Shown piece after piece: positions 52,107 to 61,223 of a stretch of DNA of 64,000 nt. A model generated the notes under the pieces. The model was not told the origin of the DNA, did no database searches, and saw nothing but the letters and a program-made list of their open reading frames with translations. The DNA lies in assembly GCA_019233755.1 (NCBI GenBank), contig JAFAMD010000025.1, forward strand, positions 143,074 through 207,073, in the 5' to 3' direction. Source of the DNA: Acidobacteriaceae bacterium. GTDB taxonomy: Bacteria > Acidobacteriota > Terriglobia > Bryobacterales > Bryobacteraceae. The position numbers were made by a program, and so were the translations under genes. Every line of letters starts with the position of its first letter. Positions within the stretch are counted from its first letter, which is position 1.

Positions 52107-52460
52107 TAGATAGAAAAATGGAAATCAAACGAGCTGGATTTCCGCCATCATCCCCATCGGCTCTAATCTTCGTGAAGCTCCCGCACAACGAACTAAGCAC
52201 AACGAACTAAGCACAACGAACTAGCTTGACTCTGATGCAAAGTAGAAGTAACATGCAGCAGTGCGCGGGTAGTATACTGTTGACCCTTTCCGCAATCAGG
52301 TTTCAAGCAGGTTGAGACGGACTTACGGAATTGTCCCCGCTAATTTCCTGGAACCGCTGCGGTTGCTCAGGTTCTCAGTTGCCCATTCTCTCGGCCTGAA
52401 GTTCGACAGGAGAGAAAAAACAATCATGCTCCAAAGCAACGGAGCAGGAGGAATAAGAAA
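52107..52460. other. 354-bp intergenic region with a short tandem repeat and leader-like sequence
   Basis: It holds three copies of gcacaacgaactaa (52183-52223). A stretch with self-complementary segments follows (about 52320-52420), ending at the strong Shine-Dalgarno (ggaggaataag) of the next gene. The latter part may be a structured 5' leader of the secreted protein gene; I cannot assign a riboswitch class. Confidence 0.4.
52183..52223 (+). repeat. Three-copy 14-bp tandem repeat
   Basis: gcacaacgaactaa is found at 52183-52196, 52197-52210 and 52211-52223 (last base changed). Copy number may vary between strains. Confidence 0.9.
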
Positions 52461-53324
52461 ATGAACATTCGTAGGTTGTTCCTAACTGGTATGCTTCTTG
52501 GACTGCCATCCTTGGCTTATCTGCAGGCCCACGGGGCGGGCGCTAAATCTCCGGCGCCAGCAGCATGGGCGAGTGCTGCTTACGACTCAGATGAGGACAA
52601 TGCGACTTGCTTTGGAGGATCAGTCGCTTCTCGTGTTTACGAAACTCTGAAAATCGCCGGTGCCTGCACCATCGACGCCGGGTCAGTGAAAGTAGAACAC
52701 GACCTTACGGTGCTTCCTGGAGGCAGTCTTGTCGCCGTGGTCGGGGGCTCGTTCACAATGCCGGTCGGTTCGGACCTAAAGGTTGGCGGCGACCTCGAAG
52801 TAGAGTCGAATGGCATCTTGGTCCTGGGCTGCGAACCTATTCATTTCATCTGCTCAAACGATCCCGATCAGAAGGTGGGGTCGTTTGTGACCAAGCACAC
52901 GATCGGTGGGAGGCTGAAAGCCGAAGATGCTCTTGCGGTGGTGGTCCATCTCACCGTCATCGGTCACGACGCCTCACTGAAAGGGGGCGGCGGCGGCGTC
53001 TCCTGCAGCACTGTGTTGCCCGCGCTGGGCGCTCCGCCCTATGGCGACTTCGAGGACAACGTTATCGAAGGCGGGCTCACGATCAAAGGATGGCAATCCT
53101 GCTGGCTAGGCGTTTTCCGTAACACCATCAACCACAGTGTCGACTACGACGGTAACGTAACTGCGGACCCCGACGGCAACGAAGTGACAAACAATGCCAT
53201 CGTTCACGACTTAAGCTGTGTTGGAAATAGCCCCAGTCCGCAAATAGGAGATTCCGGGGGCGGTCCAAATACAGTCTTCGGTCATGCGAGCGGTCAGTGC
53301 GCCACCGCTGCGCTCGTTCGATGA
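52461..53324 (+). CDS. Secreted protein of unknown function, repetitive beta structure
   Basis: 287 residues with a signal peptide (LFLTGMLLGLPSLAYLQAHG). The mature part is Gly/Val-rich with short regular strands, like a right-handed beta-helix or bactofilin-like solenoid: IDAGSVKVEHDLTVLPGGSL, PVGSDLKVGGDLEVESNGIL, HTIGGRLKAEDALAVVVHLT, FEDNVIEGGLTIKGWQSCWL. Several cysteines are spaced for disulfides. The segment after the middle (NEVTNNAIVHDLSCVGNSPS) looks like a parallel-helix cap. No family is recognised. It stands alone, with a long leader. Confidence 0.7.
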   Translation: MNIRRLFLTGMLLGLPSLAYLQAHGAGAKSPAPAAWASAAYDSDEDNATCFGGSVASRVYETLKIAGACTIDAGSVKVEHDLTVLPGGSLVAVVGGSFTMPVGSDLKVGGDLEVESNGILVLGCEPIHFICSNDPDQKVGSFVTKHTIGGRLKAEDALAVVVHLTVIGHDASLKGGGGGVSCSTVLPALGAPPYGDFEDNVIEGGLTIKGWQSCWLGVFRNTINHSVDYDGNVTADPDGNEVTNNAIVHDLSCVGNSPSPQIGDSGGGPNTVFGHASGQCATAALVR

Positions 53325-53356
53325 TCTCATCCAAGGATGAGCTTGAAGCGACCAGC

Positions 53357-53551
53357 TGGGTTCAACGCGAGGGCGGACCGATCGAGGAGATTCGGCCCGG
53401 TGACGTGGTGTAGCTCCCGCCGGGCGAAAAGCACTAGCATGGCGCCACGCCGACCACGGCAATCACGCACATCGCGATCCAGGAAAAGCTCGACAGCAAG
53501 GTGGGCGACTGGATGGAACCGGTAACGGATGAACACTATCGAAGGAGATAG
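53357..53551 (+). pseudogene. Remnant of a cupin gene with two in-frame TAG codons
   Basis: The frame reads [42 protein letters not shown], to YRRR-stop. This is the C-terminal half of a short cupin of the type that often follows CMD and aldo/keto reductase genes. Both stops sit where the family has Trp (TGG to TAG), that is, by single G-to-A changes. The 5' half is gone; the fragment joins unrelated sequence near 53355. Confidence 0.85.
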
Positions 53552-53742
53552 AACCGCAAAACCGAACCTGTAACTCGCAAATGCCGCGGTCGAGCGGATG
53601 TCGATTCGTGTGAACCATCGAATGGGATTCGTTAATGCAGTGACGTGTGCGGTTGCTGGGGCCGCCTTCGTTCCAACAGTACAAACATTTTAGAACTATC
53701 CGCTCGCAGCGGCATCGAGCTGTCGAAAGGATCGCATGGCGA

Positions 53743-54971
53743 ATGTATGTCGAAAGCGTACTGACGGATGCCGCTTCGAGCTCCGCGTTCGCGGTTGAGA
53801 GGGGTTCGCCACATCCACTTGGGGCGAATCCGGGACAGGGAGGTGTAAACTTCTCTCTTTTTTCGATACATGCCACCGGGGTGGAATTGCTGCTCTTCGC
53901 GGCGCCTGACGCGCGCGAGCCTTTTCAGGTGATTCGGCTAGACCCATGCGTAAACAAGAGCTTCCACTTCTGGCACGTATTCGTACGCGGGCTTGAGGCC
54001 GGAGCACACTACGCGTTTCGCGTGGATGGGCCGTTCGATCCCGCCGCGGGTCAGCGGTTCAACCGGAACAAGGTCCTGATTGATCCGTACGCGCGCGGCA
54101 ATACGGACAGCATTTGGAGTCGTTCGGCCGCCTGCGGACCGGGCGATAACGTAGCGACTTCAATGCGCTCGGTGGTCATCGACACGGCCGGGTACGACTG
54201 GGAAGGCGACCGTCCGCTCAACCGTCCCATGGAGGACACCATCATTTATGAGATGCACGTCAGGGGATTTACACAATCGCCGTCCTCTCATGTAGCGCAC
54301 CCCGGAACGTTCGCGGGAATCGTCCAGAAGATCCCCTATCTAAAGGAACTCGGTGTGACAGCGGTGGAACTATTGCCGGTGTTCGACTTCGATGAGACAG
54401 CCGTCCTCCGCGAGCTAAACGGGCGGCCCTTGACCAACTACTGGGGCTACAGCACAATTGGCTTCTTCGCGCCTCAGTCCGCTTATTGTGTGAGCCCGGA
54501 GATCGGCGGCCACTTACGGGAATTCCGCGACATGGTGAAGGCGCTTCATCGGGCCGGGATCGAAGTGATTCTGGATGTCGTGTTCAATCACACGGACGAA
54601 GGGAATCAACTCGGGCCAACCTTTTCCTTCCGGGGAATTGATAACCGCACTCATTACTTCCTCGTGCCGAAGGACCTGCAGTACTACATGGACTTCTCGA
54701 TCCCGGTGGCCGCACCCTGGCCGCGACGTTGGCAGGTTTCTCCGGCGACGGGGATATCCACATTATGCTGAACATGTACTGGGAGAGCCTGGATTTCGAG
54801 CTGCCCTCGTTACCGCGGAGGATTTGGCTGAAAGCTGTGGACACATCAGAGCCCCCGCCGTTCGAAATAGCGGACTTTGGCGATGAGTTTCCTCTTGCCG
54901 GGAATGTGTACAACGTAAAAGGGCGAAGCGTGGTGGTGTTGGTTAACCGCCCAGATGCGGATGCTCGGTGA
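53743..54971 (+). pseudogene. glgX: glgX-type glycogen debranching enzyme gene with large internal deletion
   Basis: From ATG 53743 the frame encodes an intact N-terminal part: the CBM48 domain (GANPGQGGVNFSLFSIHATG) and the first blocks of the amylase barrel (DTIIYEMHVRGFT, GVTAVELLPVFDF, NYWGYSTIGFFAP, VILDVVFNHTDEGN). At about 54690 it reads YYMDFS and then breaks. The sequence resumes near 54735 in another frame with the family's extreme C-terminus: SGDGDIHIMLNMYWESLDFE, RSVVVLVNRPDA. Some 300 codons, including the catalytic Asp and Glu, are lost, together with a frame change. The product cannot be active. Confidence 0.88.
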
Positions 54972-55027
54972 TGACGTAGGGCGCGGGAAGTTTAGTATTG
55001 GATTGCGGATAAAGGAGGTTCGACACG

Positions 55028-55333
55028 ATGCAGGTTTCTGATGAACACTTTCGAGGACGCACAGTAATTGCGGCTGACGGGAAGGCGATCGGCGATGTGG
55101 CTGCTCTGTTCATCGACACCTCCGCATGGACCATCACCGCGCTCCAGATCAAATTGCATAAGGCGGTCGCCGAACAGCTCGGGGCTGCCCGTAGCATGCT
55201 CCGCGCTGCCACACTCGAGTTACCTGTGCGCATGGTGCAGTCCGTAGGCGATGCTGTCCTCCTCTCGGTCTCGGCGCTGGAACTGCGGCAAATTCTTCCA
55301 GACGCTGCCGACCGGCATGAGGAGAAGGCTTAA
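55028..55333 (+). CDS. Small PRC-barrel domain protein
   Basis: 101 residues: HFRGRTVIAADGKAIGDVAA, LFIDTSAWTITALQIKLHKA, VRMVQSVGDAVLLSVSALEL. This is a single PRC-barrel, a beta-barrel fold used in RimM, photosynthetic reaction centre H subunits and small stress proteins of Archaea and bacteria. The Shine-Dalgarno aaaggagg is strong. The gene is intact between two decayed genes. Confidence 0.85.
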   Translation: MQVSDEHFRGRTVIAADGKAIGDVAALFIDTSAWTITALQIKLHKAVAEQLGAARSMLRAATLELPVRMVQSVGDAVLLSVSALELRQILPDAADRHEEKA

Positions 55334-55377
55334 TTCCCGGATGATCAACAAGTCGGTACTTGGGGTGGATCTCAACG

Positions 55378-55740
55378 TTAAGGGGCCGACTGGCGATCTT
55401 CGGAATAGTGGACGTGGACCAAGCGCCACGTCCCAGCTTCCTTACGGTAGATCTGTGTTTCTACACCGTGTGTCGTCACGGCCGATCCGCCTTTGCGCAT
55501 TGTTGCGTGAAACGCCCAGTGGAATTCCGACCACGCCGCATCGCCGTTCACGTGAACCGTCACGCCGCGCGTCTGGAGGTCACGGGGCTGAGAACATACC
55601 GCCCATTACGCCCTGAAAGACATGCTGCTCGATAGCATCGAAGCCGTGCTCCTCACCGAGCGGATAGATAAACGATACCTCGGAGGAGTGAGACCACGTT
55701 TGCGACGGTATCGTCCCCACGCCACGGTCCGAGCACAGTG
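55378..55740 (-). pseudogene. Frameshifted SnoaL/DUF4440-like gene
   Basis: On the minus strand the sequence WSHSSEVSFIYPLGEEHGFD, AIEQHVFQGVMGGMFSAP ends at a stop; in another frame it continues DLQTRGVTVHVNGDAAWSEF, HWAFHATMRKGG, VETQIYRKEAGTWRLVHVHY. Together these form the second part of a SnoaL/NTF2-like protein with one frameshift near 55590. The N-terminus toward 55860 is not recognisable. The rest of 55334-55867 holds nothing else I can support. Confidence 0.7.
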
Positions 55741-55867
55741 TCCCCACTTCGGTTAATTGCCAATTTGCGCATTGATGAGGCTTCGTAAACTCGTTTTTGC
55801 AATTCGCCGCGCGACAATTCCGGTGTAGTCACGAAGGGTAGATCTAGGCTGTGCCGTCCGAAGATCC

Positions 55868-56821
55868 TCAAGGTATCAAACCGGTCTGAACTCGAGCTGC
55901 TGGCAAGTTATTCAAGAAGGCCGATTTTGCCGCAGTGTTGTCCTTCTCGTTGTCCTTCGCGGCACGGCTTGTTTCGAGCACCGCTCCTTCCGTCTTCTGA
56001 AGTGAGACCTGCATGGAGCTTCTGGATGTGCGGCGTATGATCGGATCGACGACCCATCGGAGTGCTCCTGGGACGTCCCGGCTAAGTGCAACCGCTTCCA
56101 ACTCGACGTACACTCCGCCGTCCCGCTGCTCAAATCGGGAGATACTGTACAACCGCCAGATTAAGCCGCGGCCTGTGTTCGCAGACGCTTCGTATTCATC
56201 AGGCAAACCGTAGTTCTCAACTTCACGAACGCGAGTAGTGTAACAGATGCTGTACCATTTGTTCTCATCGATTCGTCTGAAGGTGTCCTGGAACTCCGTG
56301 TCGAGCGCAAATTTGGCGACGGCTCCTTTGTTCAACATGCGAAGTGAGAATGTGTCCTCTGTGTCCGTCTGGCGGAACACCTGCGACTTAACGACGTTCG
56401 GGGCATAGATATCTTTATATTTGTCGTAATCGCGCACGATAGAAAGAACGTCATCCAAGCGAGCTCCGGGCAAGAAAACGGCGCCTATCCAATGATGAAT
56501 CAACCCGTGGGGAACTCTGTGTGGGTTCTCACCGAAAGGCGCGACAACCGCCTCTCCTTTGTGCAGACGCCGAAGTTGGTCCGGTGAGTGATCGCTCAAC
56601 AGAAACGGTGCCGCGTTCGAGTATTCGGCAACCCGCGCGTTTTGGGTCTGCACATAAGCGTCCCAGGCCTTGAGAGTGTCAGGGCCCAACTCGGCTCCTT
56701 TCGATGTTAGAGAAGCGGCCAGGATGAGGAGTGCTGCCGCGAGAAAAGCTCGTACAAACCGCCGGCGCTCCGGCTTTGAGAGAACGGGGGAAGCGAAGGC
56801 CCGCTGGGTATCCAATCTCAT
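55868..56821 (-). CDS. Secreted/membrane-anchored START-like (SRPBCC) protein
   Basis: 317 residues from ATG 56821, which has ggag at the right distance; an ATG 12 bases upstream is also possible. A membrane helix or signal (FVRAFLAAALLILAASLTSK) is at about 25-45. The following domain has a helix-grip pattern: LIHHWIGAVFLPGARLDDVL, SIVRDYDKYKDIYAPNVVKS, WRLYSISRFEQRDGGVYVEL, EAVALSRDVPGALRWVVDPI, the last being the usual end of START/SRPBCC lipid-binding folds. A lipid- or hydrophobe-binding periplasmic role is likely. It is divergent from the AraC gene at 56919. Confidence 0.78.
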   Translation of the reverse strand: MRLDTQRAFASPVLSKPERRRFVRAFLAAALLILAASLTSKGAELGPDTLKAWDAYVQTQNARVAEYSNAAPFLLSDHSPDQLRRLHKGEAVVAPFGENPHRVPHGLIHHWIGAVFLPGARLDDVLSIVRDYDKYKDIYAPNVVKSQVFRQTDTEDTFSLRMLNKGAVAKFALDTEFQDTFRRIDENKWYSICYTTRVREVENYGLPDEYEASANTGRGLIWRLYSISRFEQRDGGVYVELEAVALSRDVPGALRWVVDPIIRRTSRSSMQVSLQKTEGAVLETSRAAKDNEKDNTAAKSAFLNNLPAARVQTGLIP

Positions 56822-56918
56822 TTCAAGCTCCATCTGCTAACATGCAGATGTCGCGCAGCATGGACGAGACGCCGACAATCGTCCAAAGTTGTTGTTCATT
56901 CGTCCAATTCTCAGGAGC

Positions 56919-57878
56919 AATGTGGACCCGATTACTGATATTTTCACCGCGATGCGAGTCGAGAACATCGTTTACGGGCGAATCGAACTGACTGCACCGT
57001 GGGGGCTTCGGTTCGACAAGGGCGAGCACGCGTGCCTGGGCACGGTTGCGCGCGGCAACGCCTGGCTGTCGTTTGAAGGGCAGGCACAACCAATCGCGTT
57101 GGCGGGAGGCGACTGCTTCTGCTTGTTCGCGCAATCCCACGAGTACACATTGGGAGATCATCCGAAGACACCCGCGGCGAATATGCAGGACGTGGCGCGG
57201 ACGAAGCGTGGCGGTGTGATTCGTTTTGGCGGAGGAGGCGCCTCAACCACTCTCCTGGGCGGTAAGTTCACGTTTGATAAGGCCAATAGCAAGCCGTTGA
57301 CGGATTTGCTTCCGCCGTTCATTCATGTGCCAAACGACCGTGTGCGCGCCTTGCCGCTGCAGCAGAGTCTGCAGTTGTTTGCGGCTGAGGCGGCGGAATC
57401 GTGTTTGGGGTCCTACCTGGTTCTTAAGCGGCTTGCAGATATTCTTCTGCTTCAGCTAATTCGTGAGTATGTTTCGTCGAGCACGTGCCGGGAGACGGGC
57501 TGGCTTCGCGCGTTGTCGGACCCGCGAATCGGCGGAGTGTTGCGATCCATGCATGAGAAGATTGAGCAGCCATGGACGGTGAGCGAACTGGCGTCCGTGG
57601 CGGGAATGTCTCGATCCGCCTTTGCTTTGCGTTTCAAAGAAGTTGTGGGTGAGACGCCGCTCGATTATCTAACACGATGGCGAGTCTATAGGGCGGCTGT
57701 GCTGCTGAAGGAAGGTGATCGGAAGCTGACAGAGATAGCGAACGCGGTTGGGTATGATTCGGATGGCTCATTCAATAAGACGTTTAAGCGGATTGTGGGA
57801 GTAACGCCGGGCGAATATCGCCGCGCTGGCAACCGGCTAGTCCCGGAAGTGAAAGCGTTTTGCGATGAGCAAGCTTAA
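56919..57878 (+). CDS. AraC-family regulator with cupin_6 sensor domain
   Basis: 319 residues from GTG 56919, with aggag upstream; the frame is open from TTG 56889 but without such a site. An N-terminal cupin domain is at about 10-185: GLRFDKGEHACLGTVARGNA, LAGGDCFCLFAQSHEYTLGD. The C-terminal double HTH is at about 215-310: WTVSELASVAGMSRSAFALR, LTEIANAVGYDSDGSFNKTF, KRIVGVTPGEYRR. The cupin_6 type senses small ligands and often controls adjacent oxidoreductases. The nearby methyltransferase and globin genes (58.5-60.8 kb) are on the other strand. Confidence 0.93.
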   Translation, partial: NVDPITDIFTAMRVENIVYGRIELTAPWGLRFDKGEHACLGTVARGNAWLSFEGQAQPIALAGGDCFCLFAQSHEYTLGDHPKTPAANMQDVARTKRGGVIRFGGGGASTTLLGGKFTFDKANSKPLTDLLPPFIHVPNDRVRALPLQQSLQLFAAEAAESCLGSYLVLKRLADILLLQLIREYVSSSTCRETGWLRALSDPRIGGVLRSMHEKIEQPWTVSELASVAGMSRSAFALRFKEVVGETPLDYLTRWRVYRAAVLLKEGDRKLTEIANAVGYDSDGSFNKTFKRIVGVTPGEYRRAGNRLVPEVKAFCDEQA

Positions 57879-58508
57879 GCCGCTCCCGGCAGCCAGACGT
57901 GCGCAATCGCCTCTACGCTTGCCTCGGAAGTTCCCCCCGCCACTCTCCGAGTATCAAGCGGGCAAGAGGCTGTCGAAAGGTCGTACCTATTCGGTGCGTC
58001 GATCTCGACAAACCTGTTCAGGATTCTCTTGTCGGAGAATTCCGTCGACGGTTCGGGTTCATTCCCCGTCCCTGTCGCCGAGTGCTTAGGACTTCTGGTG
58101 TCAGTTCGAGGGGCACATCGAGCGTGGACCCCGAAAACCGTCACAGCACAGGAACCGCTAAGGCCAGGGGCCCGTTATCCGGAGTTGATAGCTGCCCGCG
58201 CGTACACCGCTGATCATGTAGCTTCCCTGCCCATCGCTGGTCGTCTGCAGCGACACTGATCGGCCGTTAACCCGGACGACGGCACCCGGAACTACAGACC
58301 GATTCCCAAGAGGGTCCATGACAAACACATTCCCTCGGAGTTCGGCAGTTTGATCTGCTCGAAGAATTTCAGTTTTGCTATACGTTTCTCCAGCACCTCC
58401 GCCACGCCGAGCTCGCGCGCTTCCGCAACCCCCACCGCGATAAATTTCCGCAGGACCTCTAAGTCGCGTGGCGCGATTCCTTTTGAGTAAGTCCACTCCT
58501 CCTCTGAT
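57879..58508. other. 630-bp decayed region
   Basis: No intact gene. On the minus strand from about 58500 two unrelated fragments follow each other in different frames. One ends ...GIAPRDLEVLRKFIAVGVAE, KRIAKLKFFEQI; I do not recognise it. The other is a CarboxypepD_reg-type fragment, listed separately. The part 57879-58150 has open frames but no recognisable protein. Confidence 0.5.
58161..58375 (-). pseudogene. Carboxypeptidase-regulatory-like domain fragment
   Basis: AELRGNVFVMDPLGNRSVVP, GAVVRVNGRSVSLQTTSDGQ, GSYMISGVRAGSYQLRITGP: this is a nearly complete CarboxypepD_reg-like (transthyretin-like) beta-sandwich, the module at the N-terminus of many acidobacterial TonB-dependent receptors. 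It lacks a start and signal peptide and ends soon after the domain, so it is a gene fragment. Confidence 0.6.
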
Positions 58509-59525
58509 CTAGGCGGCCTCAGCCACAATCAGACTGGACGGACCTTCCAGCGGTTTGTGCTCGACGAGCCTCCATCCCGTCTGCGCCAGCCAATCGTTCA
58601 TCTCGTCCACGCTGTACACGTCTCCATTACCAGCAACAACCAGAAACTCGCCGGCCATCAGAGCAGCAAAGAGAGGCTCCGTGTGGGTGGCATTCGTGAA
58701 GAAGTCAACGAGCAGGAGACGTGCCCTATTAGCGGCGCTGGCGCGCACCCGCCGGAAGAATCGCAGACTCTGTTGTTCGTCGAGTACGTGAATGACATTC
58801 GCCGCAAGGAACCCGTCATGGCCATTGGGAATGGGATCTTTGAGAAAGTCGCCTTCTATGATGCCTATCCGCTTCTCAAAATCGGACCCTCTGAGGTGAT
58901 TACGCGCAACCGCCGCGGCGGGCCGCAGTTCATACAGCGTGCCCTCTAAGTTCTCATGGGATTGCAGAATTGCGCGTAAAAAAGAGCCGGTGCCACCCCC
59001 CAAATCCATGATTCGGCGGTGACGGCTGAAATTGTAAGTCTCTATGAGCGCGGCGGCCTGGGCATTCGAAAACGCTTCCACGCCTTCAGAAAACACTTGT
59101 TGCTCTTCCGTGGTGAAATTGAATTCTCCAGATACGCCGCGTCCAAGGCGGACAGAATCTTCGAGGGTAAGCCAGCGGCAATAGCTCAAGCGGTTCCAGA
59201 AGCGCAGCCAGGCACCCATGTCTGCCGCCCCGCTGCCGGACAGGAACGCCTGGGCCACTGGGCCGTTTTCGTAGCGATCACCGTTGCGTTGAAGAAGTCC
59301 CAAGGCGGTGACGGCGTCTACGACAATGCGTGCGGTGCGCCGCGGGGCGCGCATCTGCCTCGCTAGTTCATCGATCGTTCTCGGCCCGTCCGCGAGCGCT
59401 TCGAACACGCCCATCTCGGCAGCGGTGAAAAGGTGCTTGGACCGCATGAAGCCAGTCGCGATCTCAAGAATCGGTTGCGGGTCGGGAGCAGCCTGGGCGG
59501 CTGCCGGTTTGGATTGAGCATTCAT
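58509..59525 (-). CDS. SAM-dependent O-methyltransferase (family 2, hydroxyindole/CrtF-like)
   Basis: 338 residues. The N-terminal winged-helix dimerisation domain is about 20-105: FTAAEMGVFEALADGPRTID, ELARQMRAPRRTARIVVDAV. The SAM domain is about 165-335: IMDLGGGTGSFLRAIL (motif I), GTLYELRP, GIIEGDFLKDPIPNGHDGFL, AANVIHVLDEQQS (motif with His), RLLLVDFF. Such enzymes methylate hydroxyl groups of natural products, for instance antibiotics or pigments. The substrate is unknown. It starts 45 bp downstream of the globin gene on the same strand. Confidence 0.9.
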   Translation of the reverse strand: MNAQSKPAAAQAAPDPQPILEIATGFMRSKHLFTAAEMGVFEALADGPRTIDELARQMRAPRRTARIVVDAVTALGLLQRNGDRYENGPVAQAFLSGSGAADMGAWLRFWNRLSYCRWLTLEDSVRLGRGVSGEFNFTTEEQQVFSEGVEAFSNAQAAALIETYNFSRHRRIMDLGGGTGSFLRAILQSHENLEGTLYELRPAAAVARNHLRGSDFEKRIGIIEGDFLKDPIPNGHDGFLAANVIHVLDEQQSLRFFRRVRASAANRARLLLVDFFTNATHTEPLFAALMAGEFLVVAGNGDVYSVDEMNDWLAQTGWRLVEHKPLEGPSSLIVAEAA

Positions 59526-59569
59526 CTAGTCCCCTCCTGATTCGAGGAATCGCTGCGAACTGTCGTTGC

Positions 59570-59971
59570 TTACGCTGCCGGTTCACTCGCTTTGATCGAC
59601 GACTCGACGATATCACCCGTGTAGTGCTCCAAGAGTGCAATGACCTCATTCGTCTCGCGCTCACCGACGCCAAGCTTTCTGAGTGCAAGTCGAGCACAGT
59701 CGATACCGATCTCCCATTCGGTCTCCGTGATTGCAAGGCCAGCGTGAGAGGTTTTCATGTCGCGTCCCGTGTAGAACGATGGCCCACCCGCCCGATGGCA
59801 AATCAGATCAACATTCAACTGGCGCACACGCCGATGCGAATCAAGGCTCCGGCCCATACCAAAGCGACTAAACCTTGGGTCCTGCTTCAGCATCTCGAGC
59901 AAGTTATCTACGAAAGCGGCAATCACGTCGTAACCGCCGAGACGGTTGTACAGGGAAGAGTCTGTTTGCAT
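59570..59971 (-). CDS. Group I truncated hemoglobin (2/2 globin)
   Basis: 133 residues. SSLYNRLGGYDVIAAFVDNL, then the loop FSRFGMGRSLDSHRRVRQLN, GPSFYTGRDMKTSHAGLAIT, where the His of KTSHAGL is the proximal heme ligand (F8). The distal region has the Tyr/Phe-Tyr motif in SFYTG. Such globins bind O2 or NO and protect from nitrosative or oxidative stress. It lies between two methyltransferase genes on the same strand, 12 bp after the upstream one, so a redox-linked small-molecule unit is likely. Confidence 0.92.
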   Translation of the reverse strand: MQTDSSLYNRLGGYDVIAAFVDNLLEMLKQDPRFSRFGMGRSLDSHRRVRQLNVDLICHRAGGPSFYTGRDMKTSHAGLAITETEWEIGIDCARLALRKLGVGERETNEVIALLEHYTGDIVESSIKASEPAA

Positions 59972-59983
59972 ATTCCGTCACTC

Positions 59984-60790
59984 TCAATTCGGCCAAGCAT
60001 ACACCTCGAGAAATTCGAGATGCACTGAAGTTCGGCCATCGGTGGCCCGGTTGTGAGCAGTCCAGAGGGCGACCAGGTCCCGGTGTAGCGCCTGCTGGCC
60101 GGCCGCATCCAGTTGTTCGAAAGCTGTCTTGGTCGGTCCAAAGTAGGTTTTGAATAATTCCACAGTCTGCTCGGGACCCAAAGGCACTTCAAAGGGCGCC
60201 GAGCGGCGAATCGTACGGATCTTCGCTTTGGAGCGAAAACGCTCTGCGACGACGGCTTCGTCACCCCAGAGGACTGGTGGGACGACGCGGGGCGGGTGAG
60301 CAACGTGACGAGACATCAGAGCAAACGTCTTCCCGATAAATCCCTGGGGCGTCCAGTTGCCCATTGCGATCAAACCTCCGGGTCGGCACACGCGAAGTAG
60401 TTCGGCGGTCACGCGCTCCGGGCGCGGCGCGAACATGGCGAACATGGAAAGCACAACATCGAATTCGGCCGCGTTATAGGGCAAATCCTCTGTGTCACCC
60501 TCAATGATCAACCTCCAGATTTTCGGCGCGAGCGCGTTCCCGGGCCTGTTCGAGCAGGTTCGGCGCATATCGAGGCCAGTAACCCGGACCCCATTGCGGG
60601 CGGCGGGGATCGATTGATTTCCGGTGCCGCAGGCCACATCGAGAACGCGCATCCCCGGCCGAAGACGCAACCGCTCAACGAATTCTTCGCTGCTCCGTTC
60701 GTTGATCCGGGCGATCTGCCCAAAGTCGCCCGCCATCCAGGTGGATTTCATTCGTTGTTTGAGCGCGGCGAGCGCTAATGAATTTGTCAT
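59984..60790 (-). CDS. Class I SAM-dependent methyltransferase (UbiE/COQ5-like)
   Basis: 268 residues from ATG 60790, with gaggag upstream; the open frame extends to 60874 without a ribosome site. Motif I: GMRVLDVACGTGNQSIPAAR. Further: VTGLDMRR, EGDTEDLPYNAAEFDVVLSM, LRVCRPGGLIAMGNWTPQGF. The last is the typical UbiE/YcgJ-like post-motif. The target is a small molecule. It is the first gene of a minus-strand trio with the globin and the O-methyltransferase; the cupin gene lies 64 bp upstream on the same strand. Confidence 0.9.
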   Translation of the reverse strand: MTNSLALAALKQRMKSTWMAGDFGQIARINERSSEEFVERLRLRPGMRVLDVACGTGNQSIPAARNGVRVTGLDMRRTCSNRPGNALAPKIWRLIIEGDTEDLPYNAAEFDVVLSMFAMFAPRPERVTAELLRVCRPGGLIAMGNWTPQGFIGKTFALMSRHVAHPPRVVPPVLWGDEAVVAERFRSKAKIRTIRRSAPFEVPLGPEQTVELFKTYFGPTKTAFEQLDAAGQQALHRDLVALWTAHNRATDGRTSVHLEFLEVYAWPN

Positions 60791-60854
60791 CCAGCCATTC
60801 TCCTCTACGTGTTCGAACATGTTGTCCAAAGTGCAGGGGCTCTCATGCGTGGAA

Positions 60855-61223
60855 TCACTCCTTCTTTGCCGCACTCTTCACTTCCACTAGCACATATTGG
60901 ATAGTCGTCTTCCCGATGTTCTCCGCCGTATGTGGAGCTTCGGCATCCATCCAAGCTTGTTCACCTGCTTTGGCGTTCCATATCTCGGTCTTCCCATCCG
61001 TCCGCGTGACCCTCATCGTTCCCGGCCTGGTTACGTAGTACCAACCTGCGGGATGGTTGTGCATGGCCTCCGTCTCACCGGGTGCGAGAGTATCTTGAAC
61101 AACCCTGATGTGCTCATTTTCCGCAAGTACTTTGAAGTTGTTGGGGGCAACCTTCGCAGCGTCCTGCGCAAATAGGAGCGGCGCAGCGAAGAGGAGAGTT
61201 AGCAACGACGTTTGCGTTTTCAT
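60855..61223 (-). CDS. Small secreted cupin protein
   Basis: 122 residues from ATG 61223, with ggaga upstream; the frame is open to 61484 but the added part has no coding character. Signal peptide: LLTLLFAAPLLFAQ. The cupin core: ENEHIRVVQDTLAPGETEAM, HNHPAGWYYVTRPGTMRVTR, with the HNH metal motif. Related exported single-cupin proteins are common in Acidobacteriota; the role is unknown. Confidence 0.85.
   Translation of the reverse strand: MKTQTSLLTLLFAAPLLFAQDAAKVAPNNFKVLAENEHIRVVQDTLAPGETEAMHNHPAGWYYVTRPGTMRVTRTDGKTEIWNAKAGEQAWMDAEAPHTAENIGKTTIQYVLVEVKSAAKKE

Noticed and set aside
52183..52223. CRISPR-like array
   Set aside because: The 14-bp units are directly adjacent with no spacers and there are no cas genes.
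53327..53536. Short open frames on both strands beside the cupin remnant
   Set aside because: The third frame clearly reads as broken cupin; the others are shadows of it.
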